From NCBI GenBank assembly GCA_020310875.1, contig CM035430.1, positions 104,652,431 through 104,716,430 of the forward strand: 64,000 nt of DNA, given 5' to 3'. The position numbers were made by a program, and so were the translations under genes. The notes under the pieces were generated by a model. It did not search any database and was not told the origin of the DNA. It worked only from the letters and a program-made list of their open reading frames with translations. Positions 33,048 to 45,500 of this stretch are shown here, in pieces. This stretch comes from Ceratopteris richardii. Lineage: Eukaryota; Streptophyta; Polypodiopsida; Polypodiales; Pteridaceae. Each line of letters opens with the position of its first letter. The stretch's first letter is position 1.

Positions 33048-34620
33048 TCATTAATTAGCTTGTTATTATAGCTATTACTAAGTATCTGGTCCTTGGTTAG
33101 TTGCTGTAATGCATTAGCTTGTTACTAGTTAGCTATTACTAAGTAGATGGTTCTTAGTTAGTTGTTAGTAATTAGCTATTACTAATCAGGTTATTATCAA
33201 TTAGTTATTACTAAGAAACTAGTTATTGCATAGTTGCTTGTAATTAGTTAGCTATTACTAAGTAACTTGTTATTAGTTAATTGTTAGTAATTACCTATTA
33301 CTAATTAGCTTGTTTTGCATAAGATCAATCTAATTATTATCTACTTAGTAGAAATAGATAACTAGTAACAAGCTACTTAGTATAACCAAACTAAGAACAA
33401 TCTAAATAGTAATAGCTACTTAGTAAAAATAGCTAACTAGCAACAAGCTACTTAGTATCAACAAACTAAGAAAAAGCTAAATAATAATAGATACTTAGTA
33501 GAAATAGCTAACTAATAGCAAGCTAATTAATAATAACTTATTACTAACAACTAAATAAGAACCATCCCAAGATGCCTGGTCTAGTGGTTGGGTCCCTCGC
33601 CTCTTGAGGCGGGGGCGAGGGTTCAACCCCCCAGCGCTGCGGGATATGTAAACCGCCTTCGGGCATTGAAACCAGCCTTCGGGCGTTAACTCCGCTGTGC
33701 CTTCGGGCCGTCTACCTCGTTGTATGTGCCTTCGGGCCGTCTACCTCGTCTGCCCCTGTTCTTGTGGGATAAGGGGGGTCCCATGGGTACTATGCCCTTC
33801 CTTGTACAGTTGTTCATTTCAAAGTTAAAGTCAGGGGGAGTAGGCCTCGGCCGAACCTCCATTTAAAAAAAAAAAAAAAACTAAATAAGAACCAACTACT
33901 TAGTAACAACTAATTCGGAACAAGATAATTAATAATAACTAACCAAGAACTAGCTACTACGTAATAAGTAATTGGTAACAAGATAATTTTTTATAGATAA
34001 CTACAAACAATTAACCAAGAAATAGCTACTTAGTAATAGCTAACTCCTAACAAGCTAATTAGTAGTGGCTAATTACAAAAAACTAACCAAGAACCAACTA
34101 TTTAGTAATAGCTAGCTAAACAAGATAATTACTAATAGATATTTACTAGCAACTAACTAAGAATCAGCTACTTAGTAATAACTAATTGTAACAACCTAAT
34201 GCTTTGTAACAACTAACCAATAACCAGCTACTTAGTAATAGCTAACTAGTAACAAGCTAATTAATAATAGCTTATTACAAACAAATAACCCAAAATCAAC
34301 TACTTCATAATAGCTAACTGATAATAAGATAATTGGTAATAGCTAATTACAACAACTATTAAAGGGCTTATTTTGAACACTATTACTAATTTTCTTTTTA
34401 AAATTTTTCTAGATATGTGTAGCTTTCACTATTACTTGTTACCTTGTTACTTGCTAACTAGGTATGCATAACTTCTACCACTAAATATTTGCTTGTTACC
34501 ATAGTGGCTATTCATGACTAGCTTGTTACTACTTAAAAAGTTATATTAATTAGCTTATGTTTAGTTAGCTATTACTAATTAACTTTTCACTATGTCTAAT
34601 TAGCTAAAACCATGAGCTCA
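33048..34620. repeat. AT-rich minisatellite with strand switches
   Basis: Degenerate short repeats of TTAGCTATTACTAAGTA (about 33050-33310) pass into the reverse complement TACTTAGTAATAGCTAAC (about 33340-34360), then partly back again (about 34380-34610). Units are roughly 40-50 bases with poor fidelity. The two orientations can fold on each other as a long imperfect hairpin. A SINE lies inside at 33565-33880. No coding signal. Confidence 0.8.
33565..33880 (+). mobile_element. SINE with tRNA-derived head and poly(A) tail
   Basis: 316 bases of markedly GC-richer sequence. An RNA polymerase III A box TGGTCTAGTGG is at 33577-33587 and a B box GGTTCAACC at 33620-33628, in a tRNA-like fold. A non-tRNA body follows with two 24-base direct repeats (33697-33720 and 33726-33749) and a tail of 16 A at 33865-33880. 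It is flanked by perfect 14-base target duplications CTAAATAAGAACCA (33551-33564 and 33881-33894). The intact duplications mean a fairly recent L1-type retroposition. Confidence 0.92.
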
Positions 34621-34758
34621 CAACAAAAAATAGGATTACTTGAGATACATCAAGAAGGTGAACACGGTGCTCCAAATATTGATTTTTGCTTGTTCAAGTC
34701 ATGCATAAATCCGTCTTATTTGGTGACACCCTGCTCTCTATTTTCCAAAACATGATAA

Positions 34759-35184
34759 TCAGATCCTTGACCTCTTATGTGATACATGATAATTAGATCT
34801 ACCAATTGCCTTCAAGAAGTTATGATCAGACTCAACTGCACTTAATCGGCCAATCACATCACCGTTTAAAATCATCATCAATGTTGGTCTCATACTTTGT
34901 AGTGTGTTTTGAAGATTGATGATAAGTCTAGATGTTACATGATCTTTTCTTTTGCCCATTGCATCAAAACATTTCCCAATACATGGATCCTCCAAGATCC
35001 TATTGAGTACCTCCATTTTATCTTCACAACATAGGTGACTAGTTTGATTTTTAATATGCTTGATGATCTTATCCACAATTCCATATAAGTTTCTTGAACT
35101 GTGATTAGCATTACCCTCCACATTAGTTCCCAGCCTTGACATTATCATGTCTCTAGATTTCTGTTTTCTTCCTTCTAGTAACAT
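34759..35184 (-). CDS. Hypothetical frame of 141 codons beside relic H
   Basis: I do not recognise this frame. It is mostly helical in composition, with SRNLYGIVDKIIKHIKNQTS and DKMEVLNRILEDPCIGKCFDAMGKRK. It lies on the same strand as relic H and upstream of it, separated only by the minisatellite and the SINE. It may be the N-terminal part of the same relic, but no motif proves this. It may equally be an unrelated remnant. Confidence 0.25.
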   Translation of the reverse strand: MLLEGRKQKSRDMIMSRLGTNVEGNANHSSRNLYGIVDKIIKHIKNQTSHLCCEDKMEVLNRILEDPCIGKCFDAMGKRKDHVTSRLIINLQNTLQSMRPTLMMILNGDVIGRLSAVESDHNFLKAIGRSNYHVSHKRSRI

Positions 35185-35279
35185 CTTAATGCTTGTTGAT
35201 CACTATCCACTATTGGTATTGTATTAAGTTCCATCAATTTGCTTGTCTGAGCTTTCCCTACATAAACACATTACAAATG

Positions 35280-36720
35280 AGGAAGAAACCATAAATACAA
35301 TAACATGTACCAATCATTATTCTACTTTATTACATTGATTTTATGTTGAGTATGTTCATAGGATATCAAAATATGCTCCATCCCTTACACATGTAGTCTT
35401 GTTATACCACTTTTAAATCTACAAAAATCATCCACAACCTCATATGTTACATACAATGATTGAATAATATGAAACTAAATGAACATTGTGGAACCACTTT
35501 TAAACATGCAACAATCATCCACAACCTCAAATGTTACTCATATCTAACTTCTAGAGATGTTGGATTGTGTAGTTATAGAAATCAATCATTATTCTACTTT
35601 ATTATATTGATTTTATGTTGAGTATGTTCATTTGATATCAAAATATACTCCATGCCTTACACATGTAGACTTGTTATACCGCTTTTAAATCTACAACAAT
35701 CATCCACAACCTCATATGTTACGTACAATGATCGAATAATATGAAACTAAATGAACTATGTGAAACCACTTTTAAACGCGCAACAATCATCCGCAACCTC
35801 AAATGTTACTCATAGCTAACTTCTAGAGATGCTGGATTGTGTAGCTATAGAAATATACAAATCTTTGTTGATAAGAAATGGGAACACGACCTATGGGATC
35901 GGTTGATATGTTCTCCATCCCTTACATATGTAGACTTGTTATAGTACTTTTAAACTTGCAACAATCATCCACGACCTCAGATGTTACATACAATGAGTGA
36001 ACAATATGAAATTAAATGAACATTGTGAAACTACTTTTAAACTTGCAACAATCATCCACAACCTGGGATGTTTCTCCTATCTAAATTCTAGATGTTGTTT
36101 ACTTTGTACAACTATAGAAATCTGCGAGTCTCTATTAATAAGAAATGGAAACATGACCTATAGGATCATTTGATATTCACATGTGTAGACCCTATCACCA
36201 CTTTTAAGATGGATTGTGTAGCAACAAAAATCAACAAATCTTTGTTGATAAGAAATAGGAACATGACATATAGGATCGATTAATATGTGCTCCATCCCTT
36301 ACATATTTAGACTTATTATATAACTTTTAAACCTACAAAAATTATCCACAACCTCAGATGTTGCATACAATGATTGAAAAATATGAAACTAAATGAACAT
36401 TGTGAAACCACTTTTAAACCTGCAACAATCATCCACAACCTCATATATTACTTGTGTCTAACTTCTAGATGAATTTTTACCTTGCGTAGCTACAAAAATA
36501 TGAGAATCTTTGTTGATAAGAAATGGGAATATGATCTGTAGAATTCGTTGATATTCACATGCGTATCACTGTTTGTAGGATGGATTGTGTAGCTACTAAT
36601 ATCTATGAATCTTTCTTGATAAAAATAGGAACATTACTTCTATGATCATTTGATATTCACTTGTGTAAGACCTATCAATACTTGTAGGATACAACAATTC
36701 TTACACGTGGAAATATGCCT
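35280..36720. repeat. Satellite-like tandem array, period about 270 bases
   Basis: Four degenerate units share blocks such as CTTTTAAA...CAACAATCATCCACAACCTCA, GAATAATATGAAACTAAATG and CTCCATCCCTTACACATGTAG. The CTTTTAAA anchor occurs in pairs near 35410/35497, 35682/35768, 35947/36034 and 36323/36411. Each unit thus holds two related halves and the third step is longer. No coding signal. Confidence 0.8.
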
Positions 36721-38526
36721 TGTAAGGCGATGAAATACTTGCAAGCCTAGCTTAGAAGAATGACAATATGCTTGTATGGAAATAACAGAATCTTCTCTAC
36801 ATAGACAATTGACTCTGGAAAGATGCTATACCAAAATGAAAAGATGTTAAACTTTTGGTAGAATCATATCATCAATCCTCCTACATAATGACTACAAAAT
36901 AGGAGTACCCTCGCCCAACCCACTAATGCTTTTACTTTTCTTTAAATTTAATTTTCTCGATTTTAATAAGTCGTACATATGGGTTTTCATTCTAACATAA
37001 TCATTTATAGCAATCTCACATGTTTCAGATGGCAATCAATTATTTTCAGCTAATTAGCAATGTCCTTGACTTCACTTTTTTAGAAACATTAACATGCTTT
37101 CATCGATAAATGGAACAAGGTGATATTTACCGTAGACAAGGCTATCCATTATCCTCTTAAATAAGATGTATTATTTTAAATAGAATGCATATTCAATGTT
37201 ATATTATATACTAGATTTTGATAAATAAAAGGATAAAATTTTAAGAAGTTTTCCAAGTTAAACGACAAAATTGAGGAGCTTGCTAAAAATATATATTATT
37301 TTTTTACCTTGATGTATTAAGTAATTTTTTACCTTGATGTATTAAGAATTTTACCTTGATGTATTATTTAATTTTAAATATAAAAGTGAAGCCTATTCAA
37401 GTCAAAGACGTTCAATGATATAATAAAAGTTCATTTTTTGAATCCTTGGATGATGAAAACAAGTGATTCAAGAATTTCATGAAGTTTCTAGAAGAGTTTG
37501 GGATATGATTCCAAGAAAGATCCATTCTTGCAAGACTTGGGAACTAAAAACAAAGAAAAATTGAATCATTTAACTCCATTCAATAAATAGAATATCTAGC
37601 AAGAAGGTATCTTGATGGCTTGATAACTATTTTTCCTCAATTACTTCGAGGATTTGAGGGAATTGGTTAAATAAGAAATGATTTTTTCCTCTTTGCAAAG
37701 CATTGATGACCTTTAAGGTTAGGATATTTAACTATCTATGGTATGAACCAGATTTGGATTTGAATAATTAGTACTAGTATTATTTGGAAGAACCTGGTAA
37801 GCTAAGATGAACGAAGAACTTGGGTAGACAAATAAAAGAATGTTCTACCAAGTAATTCCAATTTCAAAATCATGATCTATGAAGTCTCGGAGATCGAAGA
37901 TTTTTTTCAAAAGGATTGATCTATAAGAACAAGGAAATCTTCTTATTCTCAATCTAGGGGAAATCAAGGATGATCATCACAATTGTAGTAAGAAATGAAC
38001 TTTCCAGAATCAAGTTTATGATATATTGCTCTCAGAATACTTGAACATTATGTTTCAAGAAAAGCTTAGTGATTGATATAAGTCCATCTAACTTTCCAAG
38101 GAATGAGAGGATAGTAGATCTCCTCATGATATTGAGCATGTATAGGCAAGGACTAAGTACACCCACTTTTCTAAGCTCATATGGTTAGCTAAGATCTGCA
38201 AATACAAAGAAAGTATATTTTTATTTGAAAGGGAACATAGAAGAGTAAATCAAGTAAAGAATATCAGAAGATTCCTCTCCTTTCTATTGAAAGTTGAAGA
38301 TGAATCTAGTTTTCAACCATTTCAAGATAGAGATAGGACCTCTATTGAAATATACTTCTAAAAATTATAGAATTCTAGAAAGGTACATAGTGTACATAAA
38401 CATAATATTTTATGCAGCTCGAGGATTTGTGAAAGTTTCAAAGGGAAACAATTAAACAAAGACCACCATAGAAGTCCACCCAATTCACTAGTCGATAGGT
38501 ACAAGGAAAATATAGAGATTCTAAAC
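36721..38526. other. No recognisable gene
   Basis: AT-rich, with a short local repeat of TTTTTACCTTGATGTATTA at about 37305-37365. I found no domain, splice-consistent frame set or repeat boundary on either strand. Confidence 0.5.
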
Positions 38527-38805
38527 ATGGAGGTTATGGGGTTCCCTTATCTCAAGAGGCCTCCTTCTTGTGAGTGGTTCTATGGGTGGTGTGTGGATGA
38601 TGGTAATTGGAAGTTGGAAAATTTTCCCCTTCCTCACAAGCTTTCTCTTAACAAAATCCTCCCTAATTTTATTTTTCTTAGTTCACAATATCCCAGACAC
38701 AAGTTCACCACCAAGGGCAATGATCTCATCCTGAGAGTCAAAGCTCTCTATGGATTCTACATCTGTGTTCTTGTTCATCTTTTTCTAGGGCTTCTTTTGT
38801 ATTGA
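38527..38805 (+). CDS. Hypothetical frame of 92 codons
   Basis: Unrecognised. It opens MEVMGFPYLKRPPSCEWFYG and ends in a hydrophobic stretch (FYICVLVHLFLGLLLY) that could form one membrane segment. It is isolated in decayed sequence. The composition is a little more protein-like than its surroundings, but chance cannot be excluded. Confidence 0.18.
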   Translation: MEVMGFPYLKRPPSCEWFYGWCVDDGNWKLENFPLPHKLSLNKILPNFIFLSSQYPRHKFTTKGNDLILRVKALYGFYICVLVHLFLGLLLY

Positions 38806-38871
38806 CTACTTATCGTTTCACTTCACAGGCATCAAATTCAATTGCTGCATTGGCATGATGTTTCCTTGTAT

Positions 38872-39316
38872 CTAGGACAATAATTCAACAATAAGATTCT
38901 CAGATTGCATGCACATTTGTGCAAGCTTCTCTGGCACACAACAATATGAGCAAAGCATTTGCATTTTGAAAATAGAATTCCTTAATCCTTTTGTTGTATC
39001 TACCAAAAACAAAAGGTTCTTTGAGTCATTATCCTTGTAGTCAACTTTGAATACCAAATCGTATTGAAAGACCTATGTGGTTTTCATCTTTCCCCTCCCA
39101 TAGGCACCCGCAAATACAAGCAGAGTGACAATTTTTATCATCTATGTATTGGAGACACCAGTCAAGGTTCGTCATATCATGTAGGGGCTTTTCTTTTTTC
39201 ACAACTTCAATCTCTTTGCACTTATCCTTTCTCTCTACCTCTTCCTTGATTGGTTTCACAATGTTATGGCCACTTGATGAGTGACCCATTGGATTACCAC
39301 CACATTCAAAGGACAC
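38872..39316 (-). pseudogene. Unrecognised protein-like remnant
   Basis: Two overlapping minus-strand frames look protein-like: one with NLDWCLQYIDDKNCHSACICGCLWEGKD-type Cys-rich text (39041-39316), the other with VDYKDNDSKNLLFLVDTTKG (38872-39057). The frame change between them suggests a decayed gene or transposon fragment. I cannot assign a family. Confidence 0.25.
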
Positions 39317-39489
39317 AATGACAATGGTCCTTTTTTATTTTGCCCCTTGTTCATTGGGTGTTTCTCTTTCATGCTCACATGAGCTAAGCTTCAGTTTCAA
39401 CTTCTTTACAGAATTCTCCTTGTGCTTATCAATGTCCCTACTATATGAGGAAAAAGGTTAGCCAAGTACATGTTTCCATCCGGTCCATG

Positions 39490-39730
39490 CCAAGCATGGA
39501 CTTTATGTGAGGGCCAAGTTGATGCTAGGAATCACCCTTAAAGACCAAGTCGATGCCAAGCATCATGATTATGTGAGAAGTTGATGTCTTGCATCGACTT
39601 AGTCCATAAGGGTGATGCCTAGCATCAATTTGGCCCTCAAGGGCGATGCCTCTTATTGACTTGGTCCTTAAGGGTGATGCCTAGCATCGAATTGGCCCTC
39701 AAAGGTGATGTCTTGCATTGGCTCCTTGCA
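39490..39730. repeat. Minisatellite with an inverted first arm
   Basis: Repeats of roughly 45 bases built on GGTGATGCCTAGCATCGA and TTGGCCCTCAAGGG. The first part (about 39505-39560) has the complementary orientation (GAGGGCCAAGTTGATGCTAG). The array can therefore fold on itself. Each unit also holds the short palindrome-like GATGC...GCATC. Confidence 0.8.
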
Positions 39731-40729
39731 AAATAGGGCTGACTAAATATTCATGAAATGGATCTAAGTCAAATTCATTAACAAGAAAATAAAAAAAATC
39801 ATTAACTAAATATTGGATTATTTTTGGAATCTCTATTTTTTTTGTAGATTTGGCTTATGTGTGAGGCATTCTACCAACACCCTTCTTCTCCATTACTGAA
39901 CTTTCTACTTTTTGTGTGCTTTCTTGTTGTGATGTATTTTCTCTCTATGCTCTCTCTCGACTCGTAGCTCAATGGAAAATAAGACTCAACTTCTCTCATC
40001 TATTTATAGAGATTTGAATAAGTTGAATCAGGATCTAACCAAGATCCACATGATCAAAGTAGGTGTAACTTGATGGTGCAACTCACTATAGAGTTGAACT
40101 AGGATGTAAGCAAGATCAATTAGATCAAACTTGGTGTAACTTGATGGTGCAAAGTCATAATAAATTTGTTCTTCATTTTCATTCTAAACATGCAAAAAAA
40201 ATCATGTAGTGTTAGTGTTTGAGTTTATTTGATGATACAAGAAGCCATGGTTACACAGTAAATGTGACGGAAGTTGTTGGAACCAGCACCTAGACCAAAT
40301 TTCACCAAAATTTGGGGAAGTGACTATTTTGGACATGACGTTTGAGTGCATTTTTCTTAGAACAAGGTTTATCAAACATACTCACAGAGGTTTTGATCAT
40401 GGATGATGGATTTCTTTTATCAGACAAGTGAAAGGATGCCATGAAGATCTCCAACAACATGATGAAGAGTAGGGTCAAAGTGATGGGTGTAGAATCAAAG
40501 ACGCGGAAGCAAACCCACAATATGAGGATGACAACAAAAGATAGATGGAGGTAGAGGAGCATCAAAGAAAAGAGGAAGTAAACTTTCTACTAAAAGAAGA
40601 AAGATGAAGAAAGGTTCAAGAAGAGAAAAAGTAGAGGAGAAGTACCAAGCGAGAACAGCAACAATAGCATGAAGAACATAGCAATAACAATGGCAACAAC
40701 AAAAACAACAATAGTAAGGTGAATATGAG
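39731..40729. other. No recognisable gene; one short tandem duplication
   Basis: An imperfect direct repeat of about 69 bases ending GGTGTAACTTGATGGTGCAA is present near 40022-40083 and 40091-40161. The rest, including a CAACAACAAAAACAAC stretch near 40690-40710, shows no coding motif. Confidence 0.5.
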
Positions 40730-40890
40730 CATTTCAATTGCTTTAGCCATATAAGAAGAAATTTTGAGTTGTCTATCTCTAACTAGATCTTCTTTAACAA
40801 CTTTACATTTCCATCTATGAATTGGATCAGTGAACTCCATGGGCACAATATCTTCTAGCCCATACACCAAATGAAGAGGTATTCATGCTT
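40730..40890 (-). pseudogene. Possible gypsy integrase C-terminal fragment
   Basis: Minus-strand PLHLVYGLEDIVPMEF resembles the conserved PFxLVYGxEAxLPxEF segment just behind the gypsy integrase core (compare PFNLVYGQNAVLPMEF in element E). The match is about 16 residues and the flanks are not recognisable, so this is a tentative tiny relic. Confidence 0.35.
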
Positions 40891-41519
40891 GTAAATATAT
40901 TATACCATGTGTCTCATAATGCAAATCAATAATTTATTTATTGACTTAACTTATTTGTTGGCTTGCTGATAATAAGTAGTGATTTTTTTATGTAATACCA
41001 TATGTAAGTATGTGGGGAACCTAATTACATGATTGATCAAATTGAAACCTTCATTTGATGCAACTCTAATCCACATTAAAATTTGGTCATAATATTCCTA
41101 TGGATAAATTTTTCTACACTTAAGGCTTTATTGCCTTCATTTCTTATGCTTCCATCCATTTCATGCAATAGTATGTTTTAACAAAAAAATGCACTAATTT
41201 CATTTTTGTTTTAATTTAATACTCAGAAAATTTAATACCTACAACATTTAATCACCACTTCATAAATGGTTCCATCCATAACATTGAGTGTAAGGCTTTC
41301 TGCTCTTGTCCAATTATTGATCAGTAATCAAATCGTACCTCCTAATCATTGTTGATAATAAAGTCAAGACATGACTATTCAGTTGTACAATGCATACTAA
41401 TGGGCACAATCCATCTTCATAATTATCTAGAGTCTTGATTTGGGAGGTATAACCATTTGATGTTACACTTCCACTACTTACACCATAAAGGGAATGCTTC
41501 AACAATTCTCTTTTAGTCA
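40891..41519. other. No recognisable gene
   Basis: AT-rich sequence between the small integrase-like fragment and relic I. It could contain upstream parts of relic I, but I see no supporting motif. Confidence 0.4.
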
Positions 41520-42265
41520 ATGAAGATGAGCTCCCTCTTTTCGATAGATGCCTGGGCCTCCTCTATCTCTATTGAGCTTGCTAGACTTTTAAATTCATTC
41601 TTTTCAGTTGATCCTTCCATGAAAGTTTTATGTGGCTTAGAATGTTTCAATGATTCTGTGTTCTTGGTTGAGTTATTTAAGTTAGATTCTCGATGCAACA
41701 ATGATCATCATAGGATCAATGTTGATCTTGATCCACACGTTGATCTCTCTTCCAATTCAAGTGCATGTGGCACAAAGGACGTCAACAAAGAGAGGGAGAG
41801 TATACAAGGCTTGTTCATGTGTCTTAAGCAAAGGCCTCATGAAGTAAGTCAAAGAAGATTTCAATTCCTTACTTCAAATAGACAAGTTGCATTGGACATT
41901 GTGAAGCATTGTTGTGATTCAAAATGTTTGTATAAATTAGGAATGAAGAAACTTAGATAGCTAAGAGAGAAATTCTTCAATTTAGTGGTGAGAGGCAAGA
42001 TATATACCTTGGTGCTCACATGCAAATGATTGAGGATAACATGTCACTAACACATGTTGCTTTTGAATATTAATTTAGTCAAGGGATCCGATGTTCTAGG
42101 GCTATATCTAAAATTGTGTGGCATGGGGGATCCAAGCATACATAAGATTCAACAAGGGATTATCAATGGAAATCTCATTTTTTATACATCTTATGGAATT
42201 GTGACCAAAGGATCTACTGGTCATCATGTAATGAGCTGGATGATTATAGTTTGCATTGTGAAGTT
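41520..42265 (+). pseudogene. Relic I, first part: DUF7869-like transposase-type protein
   Basis: Plus-strand frame from 41520 with a Ser/Asp-rich start, then RPHEVSQRRFQFLTSNRQVA and HCCDSKCLYKLGMKKLR, followed in another frame by YLGAHMQMIEDN. This block (C..KCLYKLG.KK.R...YLG.HM.MI) is, from memory, the N-terminal signature of a family annotated with DUF7869 in non-seed plants and invertebrates. It is cut at 42265 by copia F, where the AAGTT duplication lies. Frames change, so it is decayed. Whether the family is a DNA transposon is my inference. Confidence 0.45.
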
Positions 42266-42492
42266 TGGAGTTAGATGTCTACGGAAGCACGCGAATAGCA
42301 CAAGGAAGAAGAAGAAGCTTGGAGCACAACACACAATATTGAATGTATTACTAGAGAATGTACAAAGATAAGTAGCCCATTAGGGCAATAGGCGTATACA
42401 CAAGATGGGGAAAAAAAACCCCCTAAAGAGGGAAAAAAGTGCCCCGATGGTCCTAGTGTGTTCACACACATCACTACCTAAATATATCAACA
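42266..42492 (-). repeat. 3' LTR of copia F
   Basis: 227 bases, TGGAGTTAGATG... to ...ATATATCAACA by plus strand. It pairs with 47178-47403. The purine tract AAGGGGGATT (minus strand) lies directly inside. Confidence 0.9.
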
Positions 42493-42550
42493 AATCCCCC
42501 TTGGGAGTGATGCGCTGAACAAGGAGTTGGCACTCATGTATAAGGAAGTG

Positions 42551-45500
42551 TCAAGCTATGTGGAAATCACTCCACAAAAGGAAGTAAGCCTTAAGGTTTG
42601 CAAAAAGCTTCAAACTTCTCCCTAGGCAGAGCCTTCGCGAAAAGGTCTGCAATGTTCTCTTGTGTGGGCACATATGCCAAGCTGATCTCCCAGTAGAGAA
42701 CCTCTCCCTGACATAGTGATAATGCACCTCAATGTGCTTAGTGCGAGCATGGAACACAGGGTTCCTCACAACTGCCAATGCACTCTGACTGTCAGTGAAG
42801 ATGGTGGTGGCAGAAGTCTAACCAACACCCAAATCAGCCATAAGGTGTATGAGCCACACACACTCAACAGTCATTGTGAAAGATGCCCTATAGTTAGCCT
42901 CACAACTAGAAGTGGCCACAGTAGGCTACTTCTTGCTCAACCAAGATATACATCAGCTACCAAGCATGAAGCAAAAGCCACTAGTGGACACACGAGTGTC
43001 ATAGCAACTAGCCAAATCAGAGTGAGAAAAAGCATGCGAATCTGGCGGTAGTGATCCCCCCTTGGGACAAAACAACCCAAGTAGCTGAGTACCACTCAAA
43101 TAGCGAAAGATGTGCTTAACTGCCTGCCAATGCTTAACTCCTGGGCAATGCATAAACCTGCTCATCTGTGAGACAGCAAACTCAATATCTGGCCGAGTAA
43201 TGCATAAGTAAATCAAGCATCCAATAGCCTACTGATAGAGAACATCATCAAATGCATCTCCAGCATCATGAAGACTCAATCGTAACCCTGTCTCTAGAGG
43301 AGTGACAATAGGCTTACAGTCTTCAACGCCAAAACGCTGTAATAATGTGTCAATATATTTCGTTTGACACAAAGCCATTCCCCTTTCAGCTTGCATAAAC
43401 TGAATGCCTAAATAGTGAGGCAAATGCCCCAAATCAGACATCTCAAATGAGGCATGCAAATCAGCCTTAAAATCAGCAATATGCTTCTCAATAGGACCAG
43501 TGAGCAGCATGTCGTCAACATAGACAATAATGATCAGAAGCACATCATTAGCATGTTTAACATATAAGGTGCTTTTAGTTGGACTGTTCTCAAAACCATG
43601 TGCAATCAGATAGGCATGTATCTTATCATACCAAGCATGTGGTGCTTGCTTTAAACCATATGATGCCTTCTTTAACCTACACACCTGGTTTTCATGCCCT
43701 TTCTACACAAAGCCACGGGGCTAAAAAACATACACTTCTTCATGCAAGTCAAGATTTAGAAATGTTGTTTTAATGTCCAACTGATGTACATTCCATGATG
43801 AGCTGCAAGTGCACAGATGCTCCGAACAGTATTCATACGACATGTAGGTCCAAAGGTCTCATCAAAATCAATGCCTCTTTCCTATGCATAACCCTTTGCA
43901 ACAAGCCTAGCCTTATACCTATCAACTGTACCATCCGGTTTACGCTTCAACTTGTATACCAACTTAGTGCCAATGGCCTTCTTGCCAGGAGGCAAGTCAC
44001 ATAAAGGCCAAGTACCATTCTTCATTATAGCATCATATTCAGATTGCATAGCAGCCATCCAATTTTCTGAATTTTGTGCTTCATCAAACGAAACAGGCTC
44101 ATTCTCATCACAGAGACTAGATGTAGCATAACATAGCAATCTGATGCAAAAGAGGCACTATGAGAGCCTGAATGAGTACGATATGACAGAGGTGCATCTA
44201 ATTTGCTGTCGTGCAAGGTCTGCACCAGCCATTTTGGCATAGTTCTTGCCTGCTCAATATCAACTCTCTCATCAATAAGTGCATCATGTACATCTACATC
44301 AGAAATGGAATTATTTGCATCATCACATGAAACCTGCAAAGGCTAAGAAGTTGACTCATTAGGACCATCACTAGACTGTCCACCTGTAAAAAGAGGCAGC
44401 AAAGTATCATACATGTATTTGGAGCTAATAGATGTCTCCTTATTACATGAAAGCAATGGCTGAATAGCATCTTCCACAAAAACAACATCACAGCTATCCA
44501 GAATGTGTTTAGTCTGTAGATGATACAAACGATAGCCTTTACTTTCAGAACTGTACCCAACAAAAATACATTTTACTGCTTTATCATCCAATTTTCTACG
44601 ATGTTGTTCAGGCACTAATGCATATGCCAAACAACCAAAAACACACCGATGAGCAACAGATGGCTTGCGGTCATGCCAAGCCTCATATGGAGTGATAGAT
44701 TGCAGTGCTTTAGTGGGACACCTGTTCAGTACATATGTTGCACACATGACAACCTCAAGCCAGAAACTATGTGGTAAAGCCTGACTCTTGACCATACACC
44801 TCACCATCTCCATGAGTGACATGTTCTTTTGTTTATCAACTCCATTCTATTGAGGTGTATATGGCTCTATACACTGGTGTTTTTCCCACGTTCAGCCAGA
44901 AATGCATTAAAATTAGAAGACATATATTCCCCCCCTCGATAAGAATGGAGGGTGCCTATTTTACATGCTGACAGATTTTTAGCCAAAACCAAAAACTGTT
45001 TGAAGCACATGAACACTTCGAACTTTGTCTTCAATAGATATACCCATGCATGCCTAGAAAAATCATCGATGAAAGTCATGAAGTAAAGATAATTCCCAAA
45101 AGAAGGTGTCTACATAGGACCACAGACATCACTATGTACAAGCTACAATTTCTGAGTAGCCCGAACTGAACCATCTTTTGGAAAGGACGAACGTTGCATT
45201 TTGCCCAAAATGCAGCCTTCACAAACATGTTTTCTAGGTGCCTCAAATTTGGGCAAAGAGGATACCATTTCAGATTTCTGTAGGCATAGCAAACTAGCGA
45301 AATTTAGATGACCAAAGCATGCATGCCAAAGCTTTGCATCTGACATAGCCTGAGAATCATTTATTGCACATGCCAAATGATTTACAGATCTTTCATAGTC
45401 TATCAGCTTACACAACCCACGACATAAAATGCCAGAAGCAATAATCACATCGCCATTTGACAGATCATGAACTGTACACCTGTCATCAAGAAATATCACA

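Noticed and set aside
33571-33640. Possible tRNA gene
   Set aside because: A and B boxes and a tRNA-like fold are present, but the sequence continues into a SINE body with A tail and target duplications. The acceptor stem does not close as in a functional tRNA.
39490-39730. CRISPR-like array
   Set aside because: Repeats are degenerate, directly adjoining and partly inverted, with no constant repeat/variable spacer pattern. A plant minisatellite explains it.
40302-40737. Minus-strand hydrophobic frames of 80-87 codons
   Set aside because: Low-complexity Leu/Cys/Tyr text produced by CAACAA-type repeats and AT-rich sequence; no homologous motif.
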